In this document: piece after piece, positions 15,468 to 22,547 of the stretch
Numbering within the stretch: the stretch's first letter is position 1
Layout: each line of letters begins with the position of its first letter
Assembly: GCA_937891565.1 (NCBI GenBank)
Contig: CALAHA010000360.1
Coordinates: forward strand, 1 to 26,101
Source of the DNA: an uncultured Ilumatobacter sp.
GTDB taxonomy: Bacteria > Actinomycetota > Acidimicrobiia > Acidimicrobiales > Ilumatobacteraceae
Direction of reading: 5' to 3'
DNA: 26,101 bases
Translations under genes and position numbers: made by a program
The notes under the pieces: generated by a model
Seen by the model: the letters and a program-made list of their open reading frames with translations, nothing else
What the model was told of the DNA's origin: nothing
Databases searched by the model: none

Positions 15468-16853
15468 CTACGAGCAGTTGATGGTGGCGTCGGGGAAGAA
15501 GCCCTTGTTGTTGTCTTCTGCGACGACTTCCGGGATCGTGTTGAACGGCACTGCCTCAACGGTGGTTTCGGGTGTGGTGCCGGTGGAACCATCGTCGCCC
15601 GGTGTCACCGACGTTGTCGTGGTTGCGAACACCTGCTCGGGTGCGCTAGCGAGTGACGCTTCACCGCGGAACACCGCCAGCACCGACTGCATGTTGGGAC
15701 CGTCGATCGAGGGCAGCAGGACTGCATTGCCTTGAACGTTCGTGCCGCGTGCTTCGATCTGATACGTGGTGATTTCTGCCGGGTCGATGCCCTTCACGAC
15801 GCCAGCGAACTCGAGCATCTTGTTGACGGTCAACTCGCTGTCGTTGACGATGAAGTCGTCGCTGGTCTTGATCAAGGCCTGGATGACGCTCGGGTTGAAG
15901 GCGCCAGCCGAAAGCAGCGAAGCAACGGTGCGGCGGATGAAGTCTTGCTGGCGCGAGATGCGACCGAGATCGGAGGTGCCATCGGTGATCCACTTGCCGT
16001 TCTCGTCAAGGGCTTGCAGCTTACGTGACCGGACGTAGGCGAGTGCGTGGTCGCCGTTGAAGTTGAAGCATCCGGCGACGGGCACGTTGAGGCCGGTCGC
16101 AGGGTCGCGGACCGGGCGGTCGAAGGGGACTAACACGCCGTCGACTGCGTCGACCAGAGTGCGGAAGGCGCAGAAATCGACCTGAATGAAGTGATCGGTG
16201 GCGATGCCGAAGTTTTGGTAAATCGTGTCAATCAGCCGCTGTGGCTGGTCGCGTTCGTACGCGACGTTGATTCGCTGCTTGCTGGATCCGCCAGCGATCG
16301 TGACCCAGAGATCTCGGGGAAACGAAAGAACAGCAACTTGTGATGCGGCTGGGTTGACCCGCCACATCATGATCGTGTCGCTGCGTTCGCCAAGGCTGCT
16401 GCGATCGCCGAAAGCGCCGGCGTATGGCGAGTCGGGGTCGACACAAGCGTTGTTGTCGGCGCCGGTGATCAGGAAGTTCCGGGCAGCCGCTGAGGCAGGC
16501 GGAAACGTTTCGACGGGGATACCGAGGCTGTCTGCTCCCTGAGCGATACCGCCACCACCGCTGGTCGCTGCATCGCCAGGCGCTGAGGTGGAAAGCGTGG
16601 CATCGCCGGGGGCACCGCTCTCGATCGCGACGACATCGCGATCCTCGATCACGCGCTGAGCGGCGTAGAGGCCAGAGCCGGCGGCAAAGCAGCCGATCGC
16701 GGCCAGGTACACGCCACCGATCGTGAAGCGCTGGGGCCAGGTTCGTCGAAGCTTCCTGGGAGACGTGTTCGGTGCGGACGCTTGGCGTGCAGACGTGTCA
16801 GGTACGGCGATGTTTGTCTGGCCCGCGTCCGGGCTGGTGTCGTCGCTCTTCAT
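15468..16853 (-). CDS. LytR-CpsA-Psr (LCP) family cell-wall ligase
   Basis: This 461-residue protein has a Ser/Pro-rich cytoplasmic N-terminus, one membrane segment at about 43-65 (FTIGGVYLAAIGCFAAGSGLY) and an extracellular LCP domain. Visible LCP motifs are RSDTIMMWRVNP, VLSFPRDLWV (with the conserved FPRD), RINVAYE, VDAVDGVLV and HALAYVRSRK. Arg residues in GRISRQQDFIR bind the polyprenyl pyrophosphate in family structures. LCP enzymes transfer lipid-linked glycopolymers to peptidoglycan, or arabinogalactan in mycolate-bearing actinobacteria. The C-terminus is Thr/Pro-rich and disordered, ending DATINCS. A spacer (about 80-120) rich in Gly, Ala and Ser separates membrane and LCP domain. 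The glycopolymer attached here is unknown. Confidence 0.92.
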   Translation of the reverse strand: MKSDDTSPDAGQTNIAVPDTSARQASAPNTSPRKLRRTWPQRFTIGGVYLAAIGCFAAGSGLYAAQRVIEDRDVVAIESGAPGDATLSTSAPGDAATSGGGGIAQGADSLGIPVETFPPASAAARNFLITGADNNACVDPDSPYAGAFGDRSSLGERSDTIMMWRVNPAASQVAVLSFPRDLWVTIAGGSSKQRINVAYERDQPQRLIDTIYQNFGIATDHFIQVDFCAFRTLVDAVDGVLVPFDRPVRDPATGLNVPVAGCFNFNGDHALAYVRSRKLQALDENGKWITDGTSDLGRISRQQDFIRRTVASLLSAGAFNPSVIQALIKTSDDFIVNDSELTVNKMLEFAGVVKGIDPAEITTYQIEARGTNVQGNAVLLPSIDGPNMQSVLAVFRGEASLASAPEQVFATTTTSVTPGDDGSTGTTPETTVEAVPFNTIPEVVAEDNNKGFFPDATINCS

Positions 16854-16899
16854 GCTCGTTGCGACGCTAGCGGTGGCGCAGCAGCGTCCGACCGCGCGC

Positions 16900-16936
16900 C
16901 GGGCTGTTCGTTTGCGCTGAACAGCTGCACAGCCCG
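16900..16936. repeat. Overlapping inverted repeats upstream of the LCP gene
   Basis: Two alternative hairpins share sequence: GCTGTTC (16903-16909) with GAACAGC (16919-16925), and CGGGCTGT (16900-16907) with ACAGCCCG (16929-16936). They cannot form together. They lie 47-83 bp upstream of the LCP start on its leader side, so they could be an operator or an RNA switch element; there is no T-tract. Confidence 0.4.
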
Positions 16937-16949
16937 TTTGGCAGAGTCA

Positions 16950-17051
16950 TCAGGGAAGCACGACGACTTTCGTGCCGACGTGCGCGCAAGTCCAGATCCA
17001 GAGGATCGAGGGGTTCGCGAGGGCGAACGTGTAACGCAAGCGTGAGAGCAC
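16950..17051 (-). CDS. Possible small hydrophobic protein, 33 residues
   Basis: A 34-codon frame with a GTG start reads MLSRLRYTFALANPS and continues through a hydrophobic ILWIW segment to KVVVLP before the stop. The arrangement is a short basic head followed by a possible membrane stretch. Codons end mostly in G or C, like real genes here. It sits in the 278-bp gap between valS and the LCP gene, on their strand. I recognise no family and see no strong ribosome site, so it may be chance. Confidence 0.25.
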   Translation of the reverse strand: MLSRLRYTFALANPSILWIWTCAHVGTKVVVLP

Positions 17052-17081
17052 TTGGTGTTGGCCCGGCAGCGGATCGCACCA

Positions 17082-17104
17082 TTGCAAACGTCTTCAATTT
17101 GCAA
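17082..17104. repeat. Inverted repeat TTGCAAA-N9-TTTGCAA
   Basis: A perfect 7-bp-arm inverted repeat begins 28 bp after the valS stop. Its AT-rich arms with one-turn spacing look more like a regulator binding site than a terminator. It lies upstream of the possible small ORF and the LCP gene. Confidence 0.45.
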
Positions 17105-17131
17105 CGCTTTGAGCAGGGATGATGCGCCGGC

Positions 17132-19696
17132 TCAGTCCGTGGCTGGCGGTGCAAGCACCACCGCACAGGCGAGTTCGGTGCCCTCGATGACGGTGACAGC
17201 TGCAATCGATCCGGCATCGCAGAGGTCGGCTTGGCCAGCAGCCAGCGAGTCGTGCAGGTCAGCCGGCGCCGTCACCGTGAGGGATTCGACTGCGGCCTTT
17301 TGACTCTGCTTCGCCTCGGTCTTGGAGCGACGAACATGCTGGAGCGTGTCGATGGTGGCGTCGATGAGCACGGGATTGCCTTCGAGCCCACTCGGCACCG
17401 GCCAGGCAGCGGCGTGCACGGACGTGTCGTTCCACCAGCTCCACGACTCTTCAGTGGCGAACGGCAGCATCGGTGCGAACAGACGCTGCATCGAACTGAG
17501 TGCCTCACGCAGCGCCCGCAACGCCGAATTTGCCGGTGCCTCGCCCTGTGAGTTGTAGGCGCGACTTTTGACCAACTCGACGTAGTTGTCGCAGAACCAC
17601 CAGAAGAATGATTCGGTGCGCTCGAGGGCCCGGGCATAGTCGAATGCCTCGAAGCCGGCAGTGGCTTCAGCAATCGTGTCGTCGAGCTTGGCAAGCATCG
17701 ATCGGTCGACAAGTGCAGTCACTGCGTCGGCGAGAGGCATCGACATGTCAGGCTCGGGGAACGTCAAGACGAACTTGCTGACGTTGAGTAGCTTGTTGGC
17801 GAGCTTGCGCCCGACCTTCATCTGGTCTTCGCTGAATGTGGTATCGACGCCTGGCCGGCCCGAGGCCGCCCAGTAGCGGACGGCGTCGGTGCCGAACTGT
17901 TCGAGCATGCCGTCGGGGGTTTGGGCGTTGCCGCTCGACTTGCCCATTTTCTTGCGATCTGGATCGAGAATCCAGCCGCTCAGTGCAGCGTGCTTCCACG
18001 GCGCAACAGCGTGTTCGTGGTGGCTGCGCGTCATGGTTGAAAAGAGCCAGGTGCGGATGATGTCGTGACCCTGCGGGCGCATGTCGAACGGGAAGATCTG
18101 ATCGAATAGATCGGTGTCGGCGCTGTCGGTGGGCTCGTTCCAGCGGCCCGCAATCTGGGGCGTGAGCGACGAGGTGGCCCAGGTGTCGAAGATGTCGGGG
18201 TCGCCGGCAAAGCCCCCGGGCTGATGGCGCTGGTCGGCGGTGAAGCCAACCGGGACGTCGCTCGACGGGTCGACGGGCAAGTCGGCCTCCTCAGGCACGA
18301 GCGGTGTGTCATAGATGGGCTCACCGGCGTCGTCGAGGCGGTACCAGACGGGAATCGGCACGCCAAAGAAGCGCTGGCGGCTCACGAGCCAGTCGCTGTT
18401 CAGACCCTCGACCCAGTTTTCGTAGCGGTGGCGCATGTGATCGGGGTGCCAGGTCACGTCGCCGCTGCGGGCAACCAGCGCGGCGCGCAGGTCGGCGTCT
18501 TTGCCACCGTTGCGGATGTACCACTGGCGCGACGTGACGATTTCAAGTGGCCGCTCGCCCTTTTCGTAGAACTTGACCTGGTGCAAAATCGGGCGTGGCT
18601 CGCCAACGAGGATGTTCTGCTCGATGAGCTGATCAACCACAGCCGTCTGTGCTTGGTTCGGGTACTTACCGGCGATCAGCGCGTAGGCCTCGGCATCGAC
18701 GCCGTGGGGTGCGTCGGGCAACACGCGGCCGTCGCGGCCGATGATGGCGCGCATCTCGAGGCTCAGTTCGCGCCACCAGGTGACGTCGGTCGTGTCGCCG
18801 AACGTGCAGATCATCGCGATGCCGGTGCCCTTGTCGGGTTGCGCCAACTCGTGCGCCCGGACTTCGACCTCTTGGCCATAGAGCGGCACGATCACCTTGG
18901 TGCCGAAGAGTGGCTTGAACCGCTCGTCGTCGGGGTGTGCGACCAGCGACACGCAGGCCGCGAGGAGTTCGGGACGGGTGGTGTCGATCTCGATGCTGCC
19001 CGATCCGTCGGCCCGCTGGAACGGGATTTTGTGGTAGGCGGCGGGGCGTTCTTTGTCGGTCAACTCGGCCTGAGCAACAGCAGTTCGGAAGTCGATGTCC
19101 CAGAGGGTGGGCGCTTCTTGGGTGTAGGCCTCGCCGCGGGCGACGTTGCGCAGGAAGGCGCGCTGGCTGATGCGGCGTGAGCGCTCGTCGATCGTTGCGT
19201 ATTTGAGCTTCCAGTCGACGCTGAGGCCGAGGCGTCGGAACAGCTGCTCGAACAGTTCTTCGTCGATGACAACCAGTTCGTCACAAAGTTCGAGGAAGTT
19301 AGGTCGAGAAATTGGGATGGCCTGGTGCTTCTTTGGTGGGTCGCCGCGGAACGGTGGTTCGAAGCCGTCGGTGTATGGCTGGCTGGGGTCACAGCGGACC
19401 CCGTAGTACGCCTGGACGCGGCGTTCGGTGGGCAGGCCGTTGTCGTCCCAGCCCATTGGGTAGAAGACGGATTTGCCGGTCATCCGCTGATAGCGGGCGA
19501 TGGTGTCGGTGTGGGTGTAGCTGAACACGTGGCCGACGTGCAGCGAGCCGCTGACGGTTGGTGGGGGCGTGTCGATCGAAAAGACGTTGTCCCGGACCGC
19601 TGACTGGTCGAACGTGTACGTGCCGTCGGTGTCCCACTGGGCTGCCCAGCGTTCTTCGATGCCGTCGAGTGTCGGCTTGTCAGGGAGGTTCGCCAT
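17132..19696 (-). CDS. valS: Valyl-tRNA synthetase, archaeal-like type
   Basis: This 854-residue class I synthetase charges tRNA-Val. It has HIGH as HVGH (53-56) and KMSKS as KMGKS (583-587). An editing domain lies between them (IDTTRPELLAACVSLVAHPDDERF), and the anticodon-binding helical domain follows (DYARALERTESFFWWFCDNYVELVK). The active-site neighbourhood TPPPTVSGSLHVGHVFSYTH, the GWDDNGLPTERRVQ segment and DTWATSSLTPQIAG are those of the archaeal/Rickettsia-like ValRS. The usual bacterial type has PPPNVTGSLHMGHA and TDHAGIATQ. The long C-terminal coiled-coil of standard bacterial ValRS appears short or absent. The ATG at 19696 has GGAG 5 nt upstream. The gene is divergent from cysS. 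Confidence 0.94.
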   Translation of the reverse strand: MANLPDKPTLDGIEERWAAQWDTDGTYTFDQSAVRDNVFSIDTPPPTVSGSLHVGHVFSYTHTDTIARYQRMTGKSVFYPMGWDDNGLPTERRVQAYYGVRCDPSQPYTDGFEPPFRGDPPKKHQAIPISRPNFLELCDELVVIDEELFEQLFRRLGLSVDWKLKYATIDERSRRISQRAFLRNVARGEAYTQEAPTLWDIDFRTAVAQAELTDKERPAAYHKIPFQRADGSGSIEIDTTRPELLAACVSLVAHPDDERFKPLFGTKVIVPLYGQEVEVRAHELAQPDKGTGIAMICTFGDTTDVTWWRELSLEMRAIIGRDGRVLPDAPHGVDAEAYALIAGKYPNQAQTAVVDQLIEQNILVGEPRPILHQVKFYEKGERPLEIVTSRQWYIRNGGKDADLRAALVARSGDVTWHPDHMRHRYENWVEGLNSDWLVSRQRFFGVPIPVWYRLDDAGEPIYDTPLVPEEADLPVDPSSDVPVGFTADQRHQPGGFAGDPDIFDTWATSSLTPQIAGRWNEPTDSADTDLFDQIFPFDMRPQGHDIIRTWLFSTMTRSHHEHAVAPWKHAALSGWILDPDRKKMGKSSGNAQTPDGMLEQFGTDAVRYWAASGRPGVDTTFSEDQMKVGRKLANKLLNVSKFVLTFPEPDMSMPLADAVTALVDRSMLAKLDDTIAEATAGFEAFDYARALERTESFFWWFCDNYVELVKSRAYNSQGEAPANSALRALREALSSMQRLFAPMLPFATEESWSWWNDTSVHAAAWPVPSGLEGNPVLIDATIDTLQHVRRSKTEAKQSQKAAVESLTVTAPADLHDSLAAGQADLCDAGSIAAVTVIEGTELACAVVLAPPATD

Positions 19697-19819
19697 AAGC
19701 GCTCCAGGCTATCCGTCGGCCTGCCGGGGTGGCCTGCCTGATTCACGCCGACGACGGCCCTTTCCAGTCGAGGCATTCGTCGGCGGAAACAGGGCATGGC
19801 CGACGGTGGAGGCGCATCG

Positions 19820-19825
19820 TAGGAT
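19820..19825 (+). promoter_or_regulatory. -10 element of cysS
   Basis: TAGGAT ends 7 nt before the GTG at 19833 and supports that start. No T-box leader is possible because the predicted transcript has no 5' UTR. Confidence 0.55.
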
Positions 19826-19832
19826 TACCTGC

Positions 19833-21194
19833 GTGCTGCACCTCTATGACACCGTGTCCCGTTCCGTGCGTGAACTGGCTCTGCGCGAGCCGGGCAAGGT
19901 CAGCATCTACCTGTGTGGGCCAACGGTGTATGGCCCTGCGCACCTCGGCCATGGCCGTGCGACGCTGAGCTACGACATCCTCCGTCGCTATCTCGAGTGG
20001 TCGGGCCTTGACGTTCGAATGGTCTCGAACATCACCGACATCGAAGACAAAATCGTCCAGCGCGCCGTGCGCGAGGGCCGTCCTTGGAAGGACATCACGA
20101 CCAAGTGTGAGGCGATGTGGTTTGAGGCAATGGACGGCATCAACGTCAAGCGTCCAACCGACGTGCCCCGTGCGACCGAGTACGTCGACGAGATGGTCGA
20201 GATGATCGGTGAGCTGATCGCCGCCGACAAGGCATACGCGACCGACGACGGCGTCTACATGGATGTCGAGTCGGTTGACGACTATGGGCTCCTCGCGCTG
20301 CAGACGCTCGACGACATGCGGACCGGTGGTGGCGATCGCGAAGTGGTCGGCGCAGCGCAGAAGCGGCATCCGTCCGACTTCGCGCTGTGGAAGTTCAAGG
20401 CCGATGCGCCGACCGAGAGCGATCCGGCGTGGCCATCACCGTGGGGCGCCGGCCGACCGGGTTGGCACAGCGAATGCGTTGTTATGAGCCTCGACCTGCT
20501 CGGTGAGGGCTTTGACCTGCATTGCGGTGGCCAGGACCTGCGTTTTCCGCATCACGAGAACGAGCGGGCGCAGGCCGTGGCGCTCGGCAAAACCTTTGCC
20601 AACCATTGGATGCATCACGCGTTCGTCGTTGATGCTGAGGGCGAGAAGATGTCGAAGTCGATTGGCAACGTGTCGAACTTGCTCGATCTGATCGAGCACT
20701 ACGACCCGCGCGCCTACCGACTTGTGCTGCTTCAATCCCACTACCGGAGCCCGGTCAAGCTCGGCCAGGCAATGATCGATGCTGCCGTCAGAGCACTTGC
20801 AGGCTTGGACGGGTTCGCAGCCCGCACGGTCGGCGTGTCAGGCAAGAGCGACGCCTCGACCATCGACGCGTTCCGTGCTGCGATGGACGACGACCTCGAC
20901 ACGCCCAAGGCCATGGCGCTCGTGTTCGATGCAGTGCGCAAGGTCAATATCGGCATTGACGCTGGCGAGGACGTATCAGGCCTCGTCGCCGCGGTGAACG
21001 AGATTTGCGCTGCTTTCGGTCTCGAATTGTCGGCTGGCTCCGACGTGCCGGACGACGTCGCCGCTCAGGCTGCCGCCCTCGATCAGGCTCGCGCCGACAA
21101 GGATTTTGCCGCTGCCGATGCGATCCGCGAAGCGCTGCAATCTGGCGGCTGGATCGTCGAGACCACGAAGGACGGGACATCCGTCCGTCGCTGA
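19833..21194 (+). CDS. cysS: Cysteinyl-tRNA synthetase
   Basis: This 453-residue class I synthetase loads cysteine on tRNA-Cys. It has YLCGPTVYGPAHLGHGR with the zinc Cys28 and a HIGH-type HLGH (37-40). It also has NITDIEDKI, the zinc-site HCGGQDLRFPHHENE, and KMSKS (272-276). The DALR-type C-terminal domain ends in AAADAIREALQSGGWIVETTKDGTSVRR. MshC, the mycothiol ligase paralogue, is excluded by length and by the NITDIEDK and C-terminal segments. The open frame runs upstream to 19569, but that part lies over valS on the other strand. The GTG at 19833 starts the conserved HLYDT region and has a TAGGAT box. Confidence 0.95.
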   Translation: MLHLYDTVSRSVRELALREPGKVSIYLCGPTVYGPAHLGHGRATLSYDILRRYLEWSGLDVRMVSNITDIEDKIVQRAVREGRPWKDITTKCEAMWFEAMDGINVKRPTDVPRATEYVDEMVEMIGELIAADKAYATDDGVYMDVESVDDYGLLALQTLDDMRTGGGDREVVGAAQKRHPSDFALWKFKADAPTESDPAWPSPWGAGRPGWHSECVVMSLDLLGEGFDLHCGGQDLRFPHHENERAQAVALGKTFANHWMHHAFVVDAEGEKMSKSIGNVSNLLDLIEHYDPRAYRLVLLQSHYRSPVKLGQAMIDAAVRALAGLDGFAARTVGVSGKSDASTIDAFRAAMDDDLDTPKAMALVFDAVRKVNIGIDAGEDVSGLVAAVNEICAAFGLELSAGSDVPDDVAAQAAALDQARADKDFAAADAIREALQSGGWIVETTKDGTSVRR

Positions 21195-21238
21195 CGTCGA
21201 TGAAGATCGTGTTTCTGGCCTCGCTCTGATGGAGGCCG

Positions 21239-22435
21239 ATGTGCTGGTCTGGTCGGATGGATGCTGGTCGGATGGATGACGGACGCGCGTACGGACGAAC
21301 AGCTGGTGTCTCGGATCCTGACTTGTACCAAACCGGTGCGGGAACCCCATCGGGTGAGTTGCTGCGGCGTTATTGGCAGCCGGTGGCCCTGTCGTCTGAG
21401 GCGACTGCGATCCCGCGTAACGTCCGCTTGCTCGGCGAAGACCTCGTGCTCTATCGCTCACTCGACGGCAACCCCGGCCTGCTCGAACCTCGGTGCTGCC
21501 ATCGAGGCGCGAGCCTTTTCTATGGGCGAGTCGAAGAGGACTGCATCCGCTGTCCGTATCACGGCTGGGCATTTACTGCCGACGGCATCTGCACCGATCA
21601 ACCGTGCGAGCCGGACCGAGGTCGAAACCGGGAGAAGTACCGGCAACCCTGGTATCCGGTACACGAATTCGGCGGGGTAATTTTCACGTATATGGGCCCG
21701 CCAGCCAAGCAGCCGGCATTCCCGCGGTACGACATCTTCGAAGATGTCGGTGACGACGAAGAGTTGCACGTCGTCGACCATTTCGCATTCGGCGGCCCGA
21801 ACGTGGGACCCTGCAACTGGTTCCAGACGCACGAGAACGCGATGGATCCGTATCACGTGTTCATTCTCCATAACGCAATGAGCGGTCCACAGTTCGACCC
21901 TCGTCTCGAGATTTGGCCCGACATCGACTGGCAGTTGCATGAGGGTGGAGTGACGTCGTCGCAGGACCGAGTACTCGACGACGGGACGACCCTCCACAGG
22001 GTGACCGAGACGCGTTTCCCGAACATTCGCGTCGTCGCGACGCCGACGCTGGCCTATCTCGGCAAGACCAACAACATGTCGTGGGCGCAGCCGATCGACG
22101 ACACGCAGACTCGCGTGTTCTGTATCTTGCGCATCCCGAAGGGCTCACCACCGCAGGGGCTTGCTACCTACGGGCCAGAGGCCAAGGGCTGGTTCGATCT
22201 CACCGCTGCAGAGCATCAGCTGTACCCCGGCGACTATGAGATGCAGATGAGTCAGGGAGTAATCACGAAGCACTCCGAAGAGCAGCTGTCGTCGACCGAC
22301 CGTGGTGTGTCGATGGTTCGTCGCCAGTGGAAGCAGCAGTTGGCGGCGTTTGAAGCTGGTGTTGACCCTGTCGGAATCTGGAGAGAAGGCGACGCACCGA
22401 TCGAGCTGCTGGCCGGTAACTACATCGTCGAGTGA
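21239..22435 (+). CDS. Rieske non-heme iron oxygenase, alpha subunit
   Basis: This 398-residue aromatic-ring-hydroxylating oxygenase large subunit has a Rieske [2Fe-2S] site C86-x-H88 with C105-x2-H108 (CPYHGW). The mononuclear iron site is D203-x2-H206-x4-H211 (MDPYHVFILH). The GELLRRYWQPVALSSE opening resembles phthalate dioxygenase- and demethylase-like enzymes. The partner reductase and ferredoxin are not in the window; the substrate is unknown. The first 26 residues are odd: they contain a duplicated GRMD unit and no homology, and three ATGs (21239, 21257, 21272) compete. I keep 21239 because GGAGG lies just upstream, though its 3-nt spacing is short. The gene follows cysS by 44 bp on the same strand. 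Confidence 0.88.
   Translation: MCWSGRMDAGRMDDGRAYGRTAGVSDPDLYQTGAGTPSGELLRRYWQPVALSSEATAIPRNVRLLGEDLVLYRSLDGNPGLLEPRCCHRGASLFYGRVEEDCIRCPYHGWAFTADGICTDQPCEPDRGRNREKYRQPWYPVHEFGGVIFTYMGPPAKQPAFPRYDIFEDVGDDEELHVVDHFAFGGPNVGPCNWFQTHENAMDPYHVFILHNAMSGPQFDPRLEIWPDIDWQLHEGGVTSSQDRVLDDGTTLHRVTETRFPNIRVVATPTLAYLGKTNNMSWAQPIDDTQTRVFCILRIPKGSPPQGLATYGPEAKGWFDLTAAEHQLYPGDYEMQMSQGVITKHSEEQLSSTDRGVSMVRRQWKQQLAAFEAGVDPVGIWREGDAPIELLAGNYIVE
21250..21278 (+). repeat. 15-bp tandem duplication at the Rieske gene start
   Basis: TGGTCGGATGGATG occurs at 21250-21263 and again at 21265-21278, a period of 15 bp. The copy is in frame and adds a GRMD unit and a second internal ATG, which makes the true start ambiguous. 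Confidence 0.8.
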
Positions 22436-22532
22436 GATCCATTTCCTGACTCTCAACGATCGCCCGGTCGTGGATTCCCCAGTCGTTCGTCAGCTCGATC
22501 AGGCCTGACACAGCCTGCATGTCCTCGTCCCG

Positions 22533-22538
22533 TAAACT
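22533..22538 (+). promoter_or_regulatory. Possible -10 element of the acyltransferase gene
   Basis: TAAACT lies 9 nt before the ATG at 22548, so the transcript would have a leader of only about 2-3 nt. The 112-bp gap to the Rieske gene shows no terminator. Confidence 0.4.
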
Positions 22539-22547
22539 TTCCGGCTG

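Noticed and set aside
18224..19180. 318-codon plus-strand frame inside valS
   Set aside because: It is an antisense shadow of an unambiguous synthetase gene.
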